64,000 nucleotides of DNA from Phellopilus nigrolimitatus (GCA_021029095.1 JAJOHG010000051.1:157051-221050); one strand, 5' to 3'; positions 28,981-41,800 are shown, counted from the first letter of the stretch. Numbers and translations are program-made. Notes: generated from the letters alone by a model not told the origin.

Positions 28981-30126
28981 ATGGTCAGTCTTGCTATATA
29001 TGTGTCCTTCCGTGCGTTGCTGCTGCTGGTTACTGCGAAGAAATGGTCAAAAACGAGGGGTTAGGAGGCTGGATGACGGACGGACAGGTTGGATGACATC
29101 GGATGTCGTACGACATTGGGTCTTTGGAAACAGCACTGGCTCTGGCAGTGGCGACAGCAACGCCAGGATACGCGATGTTGGAGGTGACGCTGACGATTTT
29201 CTGGTTTTGTACAGGCCCGAGGACCGAAAAAGCACTTGAAGCGGCTTGCCGCCCCTTCCGCTTGGATGCTTGACAAGCTCAGCGGCACCTACGTGCGTCC
29301 ATTTATCGCTTTGCTTGCCTAGAGTCCACTGAACCCAGGAAATTTTCATAATCTACCATGTAGGCACCCCGTCCCTCACCCGGTCCCCACAAGCTGCGCG
29401 AGTCCCTGCCCCTCACCATCTTCCTCCGCAACCGCCTGAAGTACGCGCTGAACGGCCGCGAGGTCACCTCAATCGTGAAGCAGCGCCTCATTCGCGTGGA
29501 CGGCAAGGTGCGCACGGATGAGACGTACCCGGCGGGCTTTATGGACGTTATCTCGATCGAGAAGTCCGGCGAGCACTTCCGCCTGCTCTACGACGTCAAG
29601 GGCCGCTTCGCGATCCACCGCATCACGCCGGAGGAGGCGACCTACAAGCTGCTCAAGGTGCGCCGGGTCGCGCTCGGCGCGAAGGGCGTGCCGTACGTCG
29701 TCACGCACGACGGCCGCACGATCCGCTACCCGGACCCGCTCATCAAGGTCAACGACACCGTCAAGTTCGACTTCGAGCAGGGCAAGATCACGGACTTTGT
29801 CCGGTTCGACACGGGGAACATCGTCATGATCACCGGCGGCCGCAACATGGGCCGTGCAGGTGTCATCGTTCATCGTGAGAGGCACCTCGGGGGCTTCGAC
29901 ATGGTCCATGTCCGTGACTCGCTCGACCGCACGTTCGCGACTCGGTGAGTAATGTCTATGTATTCTCTCTTTCAACAATCTGATCAGTACATCCAGCCTG
30001 TCGAACATCTTCGTCATTGGTGAAGGCATCAAGCCATGGGTTTCGCTGCCAAAGGGCAAAGGTACCAAACTCTCCATTTCGGAGGAGCGCGACCTCAGGA
30101 GGAAGCAGCGCGCCGCGGAGCAGTAG
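28981..30126 (+). CDS. RPS4: 40S ribosomal protein S4 (eS4)
   Basis: Structural protein of the small ribosomal subunit. Four exons: the ATG alone (28981-28983), 29215-29292, 29364-29944 and 29997-30126, giving 263 residues, the usual eukaryotic eS4 length. Exon 2 supplies [20 protein letters not shown] after splicing. Later segments include [37 protein letters not shown] (S4-like RNA-binding region), [17 protein letters not shown] and the KOW-like stretch [18 protein letters not shown]. The C-terminus reads [20 protein letters not shown]. The first intron (28984-29214, 231 nt) is four times longer than neighbouring introns and separates only the start codon, a common layout in ribosomal protein genes. 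Strong GC-ending codon bias fits high expression. Confidence 0.96.
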
Positions 30127-30807
30127 ACAGATACTTTCTTCCCTTATGTTATCGCGTTTCCTTCTCTGTTTTTAGGCCATGCATGTATGTCCCTCTACCT
30201 CACCCATCCCCTGCCCGCACAACCAAAAATACGTATATTCGCATGCACATGCATTATGTGGACTTTAGCTTGAGTGATGCGAAAATTGTGTCCATGCCGA
30301 TCTCTGCCGGTTCGTGCCGGCTATTTCCTTCATCTCCGCTCGTGCCGAACTTCCTGTACGTACAGGTGGGTCCAGAGAGCATTGCACGTTGCCTTATATG
30401 GAGATGTACCTGGTATCGCCAGGGTAGGTGATATGTGGAGGTCCACAGGCAGTCTTCCGAAGAAATCCTGGGTGTTATGCGTCCTCGCCGCGTCGCGCCC
30501 GAGCGAGGTCGACGTCGCCGCCGTCGCATAGAGCTTGACGGGCCAGAGCGTCGCAAAACGGTCCATTCTACCAAAGATCAAAGCAGGGTCGGATGATCAT
30601 GCTTGTCTTTCAATCAACGTATACGTTCTCGACCTGCGAACCCTACCGCGCTCAGTTACTCACGCCCATCGCATGTAAAAAGAAAAAGAAAATACAACCA
30701 TTGCACTCTTACAATTATATGACAATACACATTGACAACACATACGTAGCTACGTCGAAAGGGGGAAGTGATACAACTACAATGACCTGCCGACAAAGAC
30801 CTGCCGG
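30127..30807. other. Spacer with one small minus-strand frame
   Basis: About 680 bp. A minus-strand frame (30330-30581, 83 residues, FGRMDRFATLWPVKLYATAA near its start) is GC-biased in its first half and could be a gene fragment, but I do not recognise it. Nothing else is seen. Confidence 0.3.
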
Positions 30808-32016
30808 CTACGAACCATTTAACCACGATGCCACCTTCTCTGTTGAACGCTGCTTTGACACAGATTCTGCTGCCTCCTTCGCTCTTTCCATTGCCTTGTT
30901 GTGGAATATGCTCCACAGCACCATGATCATATCCTGCCCGTCGATCTTCTCTCCGGAACGCTTCTTGTACTTATCAGCACTTTCCTTGTCATGCACCACT
31001 TTTTTCCACCTTTCCTCTTCTGCCCTCGGTCCTCCATCTTTGTTTGAACCTCGTGTATAAAGACCTTCCGGATAGTATTGACGAAGAATCTGTATATAGA
31101 GCTCGTGTGGGAGAGGCTTAGGACCCCAAGCCTTCCGGACTGCTCCACTATAAAGAGAGGTGAGGATGACGTCTGGAAGAGGTGAACGAAGACTCGCTGC
31201 ACGGCCGTGAAGATAAGACTGCCGAGTGAAACTATTTTCCACAAAAGCATGTATGGTGAGACGGTATGCGTCGGGCTCTGCATCTTCATGAATGTCACTG
31301 GATTTCAATGACCGAATAGGGGTCTAACAGCCAAAAGATGAGTGAAGTCCGCCGCAAAGGGTAACAAGTAATAAGCATACTGGTAAAAACTCATACGCCC
31401 CAATCGCCATCCACTCGTGAATGCCTCTACCGATAAGGATCCCATTTCGTGGATCATCTATCTCCTCAACGACTAGCTGTTCCTTCCGTGCTCGTCAATA
31501 GCTTGATTTACTACGCCAAGCAATGTCAAAGCGCGAAATGCATAGATGGAATAAAGATGACTCACATCGTTACCTTTTGGTTGAGCTAGCAAATGTGCGG
31601 CGTCGCACATCTCTGGTTGAGCCAACGTGAAGGGGCACCTTTCAACATGAGTGAGCAGCGCATCCTGGAATCCCGAGTCCCGAGCTTGGGAGGAATGACT
31701 TGATTTAGTTGTTAGCACGTCTGGTCGACAGACACAATGTCGCCGCTTGTATAGAAATAGTAGACTTCTCCGGAGCTATAGGGGCGTCAAGGTCGCAAGC
31801 CACTGCCTCGACGTCGTGGAGCTGTGACAAAGTCCCATCGGACCCTGCTAACGCATAGCCCAAATAATCTAGCCACTTGCGAGGTTTAGAAGAGAAGTGA
31901 GGGAACATATTACAAATGGGAATTTCTAGAATGGTAAGCCATTCACACATACTTGTAACTTCACCACCACGTTTCCCACGAGTTCGCATCGGGTAATTCT
32001 GACATTCTACGTCCAA
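30808..32016 (-). CDS. HNH-nuclease-domain protein
   Basis: Segments on the minus strand assemble into an HNH-type nuclease motif: FQDALLTHVERCPFT, CDAAHLLAQPKGND (first His), then after an intron with GTGAGT donor (about 31510-31565) EEIDDPRNGILIGRGIHEW (Asn and second His), then YEFLP. A further intron (about 31323-31379) leads to a 160-residue C-terminal region ending VASWLNGS. Similar modules (AAHIIP..KGD / DDxxNGLLL..xH) occur in many Agaricomycete proteins of unknown role. The N-terminus is uncertain: the 31705-32016 frame needs a short intron near 31690-31725, and the start may differ. It is divergent to PSO2 with about 230 bp between them, so they may share a promoter region. Confidence 0.55.
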
Positions 32017-32249
32017 TTGAGTGGTGGTGTCCCAATTGACGGTGAATATTTAACTCCTGGCGCTCTTGTTAGGTCTTTCTTCGATCCAGGACTGTATACG
32101 ACCGGAGAGGATTGGGCGACGCACAGCCGCTGTTGCGCGTTCAGCGCGAAAACGAGCTGATTGGAAGGGACGCGAGTTCATTTACATTCCATTCATCTCG
32201 TGTCTCAGCAAGCCCCTCGAGTCCAACTCGTCAGAATCAAGCGAGGACA

Positions 32250-35004
32250 ATGTCCAAGAAACGAAAGGATCCGCCTCAATCCACAACGCTTCTGAATTTC
32301 TTCGCGTCTGGTACGGCAGCGGGCTCCTGCAAGAACAAGAGACGCGTTGAAACGGACGCGCCGAGCAGCTTTCGGCCACCGCTGGTCAAGAAGGAGTCGT
32401 ACTCGCAGGAAGTCATCGTCATCGAGTCCGACGACGAGGTTGAGGTGGAGCTTGGTGGTCAGTCCAGCGACGTCGAAATTCTCGAGGAGGCTAGACCATT
32501 CAAGCGGGAAAGGACAATCTTGAGGGAGACGTGTGCGCAGGTCGCCTGCGATGGTCCTCCTTCAAAGCGACGAAACTATTCTCAGACTGCTGGTACTGGT
32601 GCGCCGAAGTCGAGACATGACGAGAACTCCTTTTCTTCCGGTGAAGAGTTCTGTTCCTCAGTACGACCAGACCGCGCGGAGTGCAGGCAACCGCACAGGG
32701 AAAAAGCCAGTGACAGCGAAATATCCGAGCTTCGTTCGAAGTTTTATGAGAAGACGTCTACTCCGGAACCCATCCCCGCACCTTCAGCGTCGAATCTGCC
32801 TTCGTTGATCGAGTGTCGTTCAACCTGTTTGAAAGATGAGGAAGAAGAGCTCGACTTAATGGACGCTCCAGACGTGTGGGACATGAACATGGGCGACGAT
32901 GAACTTAGTTTCATGCCGCAAGATCAAACCGAGGACAGCTACGAGGACATTGGTGTCGATACTTTGGTACCGAAAGTCGAGAACAGCGAAGCTTTCGACA
33001 GTAGCAAAAGCATTGAATCATGCCCGATGTGCGGTATGACGTTCGTCAACTTGAATCCGTCGGTACGTGGCCTCTCAAGCTGAACATTCCCTTCGTGCTT
33101 ACTTCTTTTATCGATTCCGCAGAATCTCCAGAAACACGTTAACAATTGTCTTGACACGCCTTCCACGTCTGCTCCTCAAGCCACAACATCTTCGTCCTTT
33201 GCGAAGCCTCTGCGTCCCCTCTCGTCATTCTTCACCTCCGCCGGGCCCTCCGTGTCCTCTCCCACGCCCAGACCAACAACTAAGCTAAAGTCCTCGAACG
33301 CCAATGCATTCTCGGTGCTGATGTCCTCGCACGATGAGCGCGCAGCGTGGGACGAGGCGCAAGAAAACGAGGACCGGAGCTTCAAGCCCACGAAGGCGAA
33401 CCGACGCAAAGCGCCGTTCTACAAGGTCCTGCAGGGCATGCCCATTGCAGTCGATGCGTTCCGCTACGGCGCCATTCCGGAAGTGACTGCGTACTTTCTA
33501 ACGTAGGGGTCCTTTTTTCTTTTCTTAAAAGACAGCAAACTGAAATTTTCAAATGAAGACATGCACATTCTGATCATTACACGAACCTTTCATCGAACTG
33601 GACGAACGGCCTTATCTACTGCTCAGGTATATTTTTTTCTAAGCATTACTTTACTGTGACCTGATTTTAGTTTCAGAGACAACCGCCAACCTCGTCGTTC
33701 ACATGCTGTCAGTCGACAGGAAGTGGGTGCGTCCACTGTCGATGGACACGCCTACGGAGATACCGGACACCGGCGGAGTGAAGGTTACCTTAATAGAAGC
33801 GAATCACTGTAAGCGCGCCTCTATGTACTATCAGGAGCTCTCACCAAACATAGGTCTCACTCAGGTCCCGGGTCATGTCTTTTCTTCTTCGAAGGTCTGC
33901 AGACCGTCAACGCCGGCGACAGCTCGTATAAATCTCCGTTCGTCGGTTCGAATCGCACCTTCCGATACCTGCACTGCGGCGACTTCCGCGCTTGCCCGCA
34001 GCACGTCCTGCACCCGGCGGTGAAGGGCAAGCGCATCGATCACGTGTACCTCGACACAACATACCTCAATCCGAAGTATTGCTTCCCTCCGCAGCCGCTT
34101 GTCGTCGCAGCCTGCGCGGAGCTCGCGAGGCGGATCGTCAACGGAGAACCGCTTGATGAGCAGGGCGCGTCAGAGGATGGTAAAAATGCAGCAGGGAAAG
34201 GCTCCATCCAAGGGTGGATCAAGGTCGATGAGACCAGAGGGAAAGGGAAGCAGAAAGTACAGGGCTGCGACAATGTGCTTATTGTCGTCGGGTTTGTGAT
34301 TCTCTGTTCCGCAAGTGGAAAAATAACTGATGACGTTTGCAGGACATACACAATTGGCAAGGAACGCATAGTAAAAGGTAAGAGAAAAGACCTCTCAAAC
34401 TTTCTCAGATTTTACTAACTTTTATCCAGCCATTGCCCAGGCCTTAAACACCAAGGTATATTGCGATGCACGCAAGACCGCTATCCTGCACTGCCAAGAC
34501 GACCCCGAGCTCCACGCACTCCTGGCCAGCAACCCGCTGGAAGCCGGGGTGCACGTCGTCCCGCTCGGGATGGTTGCATCGGACCGGTTCAAGGACTACA
34601 TGGCGCGCTGGAAAGGTCGCTGGACGCGCGCAGTCGCGTTCCGGCCGACGGGCTGGACGTACGCGCCGCCCGCGGGCACGGACCTCGCGCCGTCGATTGC
34701 GAGCGTGCTCTCGCGCGCGCAGGCGCGGCGCTTCACGCACGCGCATCTGCAGCCCGCACGCAGCTCGACGGCGCAGCTCGTGCAGTACGGCGTGCCGTAC
34801 TCGGAGCACTCGAGCTTCCCCGAGCTGACGTGCTTCGCGCTGAGCCTTGACTGGGGCCGCATGATCGCTACGGTGAACGTCGGGAGCGCCGCGAGCCGCG
34901 CGAAGATGCAAAAGTGGGTTGAGCGCTGGGAGGCGGAGCGGAAGAGGCGCCGGGAGTCGGGGGAGCCTGGCGTAGTGAAGTTTAGGAGCGCGGATTATTG
35001 GTGA
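32250..35004 (+). CDS. PSO2: Pso2/Snm1 DNA interstrand-crosslink repair nuclease
   Basis: A 5'-exonuclease of the metallo-beta-lactamase/beta-CASP family that processes DNA crosslinks in the nucleus. Seven exons (32250-33062, 33123-33502, 33559-33626, 33677-33808, 33865-34291, 34343-34377, 34430-35004) give 809 residues exactly. The N-terminus has a PIP-like STTLLNFF and acidic stretches ([14 protein letters not shown]). A UBZ-type zinc finger, CPMCGMTF then HVNNC, spans residues about 257-285. The metal motif HAHSDH (near 399) is split by intron 2. [17 protein letters not shown] and DTTYLNPKY follow, then [10 protein letters not shown] and the beta-CASP motif VPYSEHSSF near 739. An upstream in-frame ATG at 32112 exists, but the 32250 start gives the usual KKRK opening. 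All key metal ligands are present, so it looks active. Confidence 0.95.
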
Positions 35005-35298
35005 TCGATGATTGCTCTTACTCTGCATACTATGATTATTTTTATGTATGTCTAATCTTGATGACTTGCTTTTGCTCGTGGATGTGATGTCTCACAATGT
35101 ATTGGAATCAAATAAGTTGTATTGTATGTCCTACAGATCAAAATCTAATACATGGTCATAAAGTCGACCAGCAGATACGTCCTATTTTTCCCCATCTGGA
35201 GCATCAAGAAGTTGAAGAAATTATGCGTGCTTATGATCTTTGTTCCCTCCCGAGCACTAGTCAATCCGCGCAAAATGCGGTCGTGTTTTTCTTCGTAC
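35005..35298. other. Spacer; tail of right inverted arm
   Basis: PSO2 3' flank. From about 35270 the reverse strand matches the far tail of the left F-box arm, showing that the duplication continued beyond the MITE insertion. Confidence 0.5.
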
Positions 35299-35936
35299 TA
35301 GTGTTCTCAAAGGTCGGGTCTGACCCGTTCTGACCCGGGTCGACCCCCGACCCGACTCGCGGGTTGGGTCACTATCAGGCCAGGTCGCGGTGGGTCGGAG
35401 ATGGGTCAGGTCGAGGGTCAGTAATCTTGAAGAAATCCTGACCCGCACCGACCCCTGACCTGACCCCCGACCCGGACAGCCTCTCAGCCTGTCATAAATG
35501 AAAATTTATTGAAAATTTAAACTGTCGCAGTTCGCAAACAATCGAATCTGGACAGCAAAATTCCGTAATTTTCCAAAGATGAAGTAAAATGTGTCACATA
35601 CATAGACAGATATGGTGTGTAATATACTCTTGTGACATGCTTATGAATCAATCTTTAGTTTGTAAACTGTTCTCGTTGGAAGGTCAAATCGATCTCGCAC
35701 AATAAGTAGAGCATAGTGATACTGAACGAGGTATTGTGCAGCCTTTCTTTCCAATATTCACTGAAGGAAATTCAAGATTTTATTTTTCTTGCGGGTCAGC
35801 CTCTGGATCGGCCAGCAGCGGGTCGGAGCAGGTCAGGCCGCGGGTCGGCAAAAGTTAGAAAAGCTGACCCAGGTCGGAGTCAGGGTCAGACAAAATGTGC
35901 CCCGACCTGACCTGACCCGACCTTTGGGAACACTAA
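35299..35936. mobile_element. hAT-type MITE with GGGTC-rich ends, in F-box copy 2 tail
   Basis: A 638-bp element. The left end is TAGTGTTCTCAAAGGTCGGG; the right end, inverted, is TTAGTGTTCCCAAAGGTCGG (one extra base at the tip). Terminal TAGTG fits hAT YARNG. CTTCGTAC occurs directly at 35291-35298 and 35937-35944, an 8-bp target duplication. Degenerate TGACCC/GGGTCG repeats fill the first and last 150 bp, and the middle is AT-rich without a transposase frame. The paralogous left arm has no such insert at the matching place (near 26545), which gives an empty-site comparison. Confidence 0.88.
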
Positions 35937-36390
35937 CTTCGTACGAGGGACATAAGCGAAAGCACCAAGAACGCCACAGGTAAATCTTTCCACTGAGCAA
36001 GAGGGATTGCGCGAGCCATGTCGCGTACAGCGCAGCCGCCACGGTGTGTTGCATTTTTTTATGAGTACGATTTCCCAGTCGATGCACTGGATTTTGGAAG
36101 CGCCAAAGTCCTCGTTTGCATTCGGTTTCAGTTCGGCTGGCATTTGATCGTTCGACGTACCATTTTGAATTTTCCCCGCCTAAATAAACACTAACCGGAC
36201 CACCCTTCTCCCAGTGAAATTCTGTACATGTATTTTCCATATTCCAGGGTAAGCACAGTTTCTATTTAATCTCTCGAGCAAATTTATTAAAGTTTCAGCG
36301 ACATGCCGTTTGCATATATACATCATCACACTTTGGCAGCTCCTTCTGAACTTGATTTATTCTGTAATCTAGGTATTCAGGAAGTGTTTT

Positions 36391-38071
36391 CTACTCAAGT
36401 TGTACAACTCTCAATGAGTCTGGTGTTTTGATTACCAAAGCACCACTAACTGGCTCTACAGTCATAAGCGCTGGGCCTACTCTTGTGTCATTGAGGACGT
36501 CTGCCCGTATTGAAAGCTCATTTGCCGGTTGCGCATCGGAGCAGAAGAGCTGGAAGCATAGAACGGAGCCAATATACAGCGTGAACAAGTGCCCTGTATG
36601 TGAAATACTTATGTCCATGTCCCTCACCGGCAACTGCGTAGCTGAGCAACCCTGCTTGACAAGTGAGAGGCGCCAGGTGACATCTGGAGCAACCACTCTG
36701 CGAGCTGAAAGCTGGATTCGGTATGATTGAAGTTGATATGACTCGTCCGACAGTTCGCGATCCGCAACAACAAAGATTTCTCCTGGCACGGGCACATTTG
36801 GGTCTGTATTTTTGCGCCATGCAGGGGTGAATGCATGCATTGCGAAAAGCATTGGCTGTCCGTCTTTTATATTTTCGAGGCATAAGCATGCAACACCTTG
36901 GTCCTCAACCTCATCTGCTTGTGCAATTTTAGAGGAATAGTCAATGATTTTCCACTCCTTCATTCTAGAACTCTGAGACCAATGTCCATCAAGTGAGGAG
37001 AGTGAGATGGAAGCCAGCTTGAGTTTTTCAGTGCCAAAATTTGCAGCAATGACAATGTGGTGGTCCCCGAGAAGTGCTGCTTGTGCCTCCACCTGATCAA
37101 TATATGGTACCTGTAGGCCATTCTCATCAGCCACTCTTGTGCTGCAGAATATGTGGAAATTAGAAGTGGAAGTACTGTACTTACAGCAGGTTCAACGTAA
37201 CCAAGTTCGATCCCACTATGAGTCTTCCAATTGAGCAGGAAAATTTGTTCATTTGTTTGGAAAAACACCATAACAAAGTTGGCGCGAACCATGAGCTGAG
37301 GTGTCGAGAAGATGTCTTCTATGGTGCGCTAAAAAATAAAATCGCCCTTTTGTGACTCGAAGTCAAATTTATACACACGGATGAGCCTGGTAAAGGAAGG
37401 AATGTGAGCCAGATTTGATCAATCCTTTTAGGCCCATATTACTCACCACCCAATCTGTGTTTCATATGCGGCTGCAACAGTGAGAGCCTTTCCATCCTGT
37501 GCAAGCTCAAAACCAAGTACACTGCAGAAATTGGGTCCCTCAGCTACCCAAATCGGTGTAGAAGCAGCAGGCTTAAGTGCCCAGAGCTCTAGCCTTCCAT
37601 CTTTTATAAATAAAGAATGACGCCCACCAGGCAGGAGTTGGGGATAAGTGCACCCAACATGATGTACATTGTCTTGAAGGACATGTGGGTTTATATCTGT
37701 CTGCACATAGCGTAGGGTCCCGTAGGTCTTCATGCTATGAGCAAGGCGAACAGCCCTGAAAACCTTGGAGATGATTACTTCAGTTGAAAGACTGTCTAAC
37801 TGATCATATGGAGTGATATCAGGTGCTTGTGTCACATCCAGGTTCTGCAGCAAAGACAGCCAGACTCGACGAGATTTACCAATCCCCTGTAGAGTCTTGC
37901 ATGTCTAGAAATACTTAGAAGTGATACTTGTATAAAAAAGTGGCATACACATACTCTTGTTAGGTTGAAAGCATCTTTTGGACTGGTACAATAACTGAGA
38001 ATCTCAATAATCAGTTCATCAGAAACTCGGAGGCCCAGAAGTTTGGAGTTTTCTGATAAGATGTTGGACAT
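36391..38071 (-). pseudogene. F-box-like protein copy 2, with premature stop
   Basis: Minus-strand counterpart of 24357-26052. It starts MSNILSENSKLLGL, with an F-box-like motif DELIIEILSYCTSPKDAFNL, and the same introns are kept. After SQKGDFIF an in-frame TAG (37331-37329) stands where copy 1 reads MER; unless a new intron skips it, translation ends there. Sequence beyond is well conserved (LMVRANFVMVFF, HIVIAANFGTEKL, FMHAFTPAWRKNT-like), so decay is recent. The promoter TATA of copy 1 is not preserved, and the tail is cut by a MITE. Confidence 0.7.
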
Positions 38072-38395
38072 AGTAGGTGATTGAAATGAGTGTCAAAGGA
38101 TATGCCTGGCTTTCAATCTCATTTGCTGTACTGATTCAAGCCATTAGCAGCAAAACAATTTTGCAGTGGTTTCTATAGTAGAGCAAAGTCACAGAGGTAG
38201 TAGCTTTGCAACACTGAGCTAGTATTTTATTAATTGAAAATCCCAGCTCAGCTAAATTAGTAAAGCAAAGTTATAAACAGTAACAATAACTTTGGAGCAC
38301 TGAGCTAACAATTTATCTATTGAAAATTTCAGCTCAGCTAAATTGAAACGCAAAGAGCATTTACACATCTTTATTCTGGCCTTGAAATCTGGCCT

Positions 38396-38831
38396 TTAGC
38401 GGACGGAAGAAGGCTGAGCACTTGTAAAACCGACATGCAAGTAGAGTACCGAGAAACAGGATGACACGCACGCCGCAGCATGTTCACAGATTGACTAGAC
38501 GACGAAGAAAGCGGGCGGGCGGGCCCAGATAGACAAGCCTGCGCGAGCCGTCGCGTTGCTTGATGCATGCCGCGCGAGAGAACACTGCGCCTTCCGTGCA
38601 CGACGCCGAGAACTTTGCCGAATGATAGGACAAAAAAGCACAGAAGTCCATAGGGACATCGGGCGCGAAGCTGTTTCTATGCGATATGGTGGAGATACTT
38701 ATCATAGGAATAAGATTCAAGAAGAAAAAAAGGGAATATCCATAAGAACTGTTTAATGGTCTCAGTTCATCAAATGAAGCGGCGTTGAGTGGCCTGTGAA
38801 CGCCGCTCGTCGGGTCGACAGGCTAGGCAGC
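38396..38831. other. Spacer, nothing recognised
   Basis: About 430 bp between the F-box arm and the 3' end of the Ser-rich gene. Small frames on both strands show no known motif. Confidence 0.45.
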
Positions 38832-41800
38832 TTAGTGGGAGTCGTGGGTTGCCTCTGGCTCGACCTCGCAGGCGATAAATGCGACAGAAGGCGGACGCCG
38901 GGGCGCGGCGCGTACTTGTCCTACCGAGGCGGAAAACCCGGCGTTGGATAAAGGCGCATCCGATGTACTCTGGAGCTTGTCGGAAGGCGGGGGTGATTGA
39001 GGTGGTGACGAGAAAGAAGGCAACGCGGTCGGTGAAACGGATGGCTTGCGGCGAGAAGTGCCAGCAAGCGGTCCTAGTAGCTCGGTCGCATCGGCCATTT
39101 CTGCACGTGTCAAGTCAAATTCATGTAATAAAAGCACAAAATTAGGACTCAGGACGTACCAGGTCGAAAATCAAGGGGTACGATGAAGGTGTCCAAATGG
39201 ACACTACTAGCACTATTGAACGTCTTCCCCTCCTCCAGTGCTCGCCTACGGTCCCGCTTCACGATCCTCGTAGAGACAGACTGGATATGCTTCTGCTCAA
39301 AGGCGGGGCCATCCTCATTGTCCATGTCGACGAAGGCGTGCGACGGCGGTATGTCCTCCAGCGACACGTCCTTAAGTAAACCCTCACCCGTGTCTTTATA
39401 TGTCAACTCAGGAGATTGTGCTCGGGAGACAGGTGCGGTCATGGAAGTGATGGGATCCGGGAGGACCTCATCATCTTCATCAGACAACGGCGGACCTGCC
39501 TCAGAAAACTCATCCTGGTTCGCTGGTGGGTGTACAGACAGTGACGTCGAATGCGTCACGAACGGGTCATCTTGAATCGAAGGCGAAGGTAAGGATGAAG
39601 CGATGGGCTCATGCTCATACTTTATATGTTTGTTCGTCGCAGTAGCAGCGGGTCGAGCAGGTGCTATCAAAGAAGTGGATAAATTCGATCGTCGAGGGCT
39701 AGATAGGAACATGCACGTACCATACGACAAGGGAGGAGCCAAATGCCTTGGCGCAGGCGAAGGCGACGGAGGCGTCAAGTATCCGCCGTCAGAGGATTCC
39801 GTGGTTAGCATCATGCTAGTAGGCACAGTAGGCGCCGATGTGCCTAATGAGGAGTGACAGAGCGAAATGAGTTTCTGCCTTCACAAAATGTTTTGTGAAA
39901 GAATACAGAAAACGTACATATGCCGAAGAACTCAGATGCCTCCATTTTTCCGCCTTCCATGATTGCAAAGGAAAGTTCCGAAAGGTCGGTCGGAGGCGTG
40001 AGTAGCGTGGGCGGGACGCGGTCGACAAGCGAAACCTGCGCTGGCCCAAAGCCATTTGACGAGTTAGGCAAGATCGGTGACGGCAGGGAAGCCATCAACA
40101 GCTTGCTAGAAAACGCGTCCGACTGCGTTGTCTTGATCGATAATTTAGGAATTGGGGATTCTAATATTATTACCGAACCGAAAAGCAATCAGACAGTGCC
40201 GACCTAGGCCAATTAAAAGAATGTAAACCCACCCATGGCAAAGAATATAGACGCATTTCCATCCTCGTTCATGTCGACGAATGAAGGCAGGCGATCCATT
40301 GGCGAGATAGGGGACAGACTAATTGAGGGTGAGAACGGTGTAGCTGGCAAGAGGCCAATCGGAGCAGTCTGCGCCGAGCCAGAACCAGAGCCAGGCGAAG
40401 ACACCGGCGAAAGCAGGAAGGACTTGGGGGGGCTTGAAGATGATTCGACAAGTTCGATCTGACCAGAGGGCTTCGTATATTTGACATTCCCCACTTCTGC
40501 CTTCCCAGCATTGTCGGATTTTTTCTCGGGCTCAGCGTCCGTAATGACGAGCGGGGGCAAAACGCGACGCGCTTTGCTAAGCCTGCTTTCCTTTGTGGGC
40601 GACCTGGACAATCGAGGGATGCGCGATGCGACCAGTACAGAAGACACAGACTTGGAGTCCTTGACTTTCTCGCTGTCAGCGCTAGGAGAATTAGAGGCAG
40701 GCGGCAGCTTGATATTTGGGCTCTTCCGCGCCTCCTTCACAGCCTTCTTCGCTTCATCCGTTTCCTCGAGAGTGTCCAACTTCTTCGAAGCCAAAGCTGA
40801 GACCGGAGATAGAGAGCAAGTTGAACCAGGGTCCGTAGACGTCTCAGCGACGTCAAAGTCGTACGCGCCAAAGTTGAACTTCGCGTCGATATTAGCGAGA
40901 AACTCCTCAGTAAGAAAGTCCTCCCCGCCGTCTGCATCATCAACGCTGATATCGATGCTGCTGACGTAGGAGTAGCTGCTTCGGCGAGTGCTCAGGCGTG
41001 AAATCTCCAACTCGAATGCATCCGCGGATGCGCACACGCCTGATGAGGTAGACGGAGCCGACGCCGAAGGCGAAGAGTTCGAAGCTGACGTCGGAAGTTG
41101 AGATGAATAGGTATGAGGCTGAAGTTGTGATTGAAGCTGAGATTGCAGTCGGGCTTGAGACTTGGCTTCCCCGCCTCCTCCAGGTATACTTGCGTCGTTT
41201 GCAATAGTCCAAGATGGCTCTGCGATGAGGCTCTCGTTAGGCTGCGAATTAAGCGTCATACCCAGTTGGTGGTAGGCCATGCCTGCCCAAGGTGCCGGGC
41301 GCACCTGGTTCTTCTGCCGCGCAATCACCGAAGGAGAAAAGCGCCGCTTGCGGACGGAGTCGAACAGGGAGCGCCAGGGCTCCTGTACGAAAAAGTGAGT
41401 TGATGATTGACAATGGAAACGAGAGACCGAGTAGACAGACCTCTGATGACGTGCCGAACGCATGGTCTTTGTAACGACCATTTGTGTTGTCGGGGGTTAT
41501 AGAGCCGCGCCCGGGAGTTGTTCCAGAAAGATTGGCACTAGGAGTCGGAGCAGACGAAAGCATCAGTGAAGAAGCCGAAGTCAAGGAGTCTGTGTCCGAG
41601 TTCTTGGTGGACGAAAACTGAAAAAGGTTACGAGGAGACGATTGAGACAGTGTAGACGAAGTCACATTGCAAGGAGCCGAGTTCACGCTTGATTCTGAGT
41701 TTACCGAAAGCTTGCTTGAGTCCGAAATGTTACCAGACCGCACAGAAGAACGGTAAATGTCTGTCGTAGAAGATGTGGGACCACATGCCAGTTCTCCACA

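Larger units (their letters stand above)
35270..38395 (-). repeat. Right arm of inverted F-box gene duplication
   Basis: The reverse strand matches 24010-26690 across upstream repeats, introns, exons and downstream tail, apart from the 638-bp MITE. The arms are about 8.6 kb apart and enclose RPS4, the HNH gene and PSO2. Confidence 0.85.
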
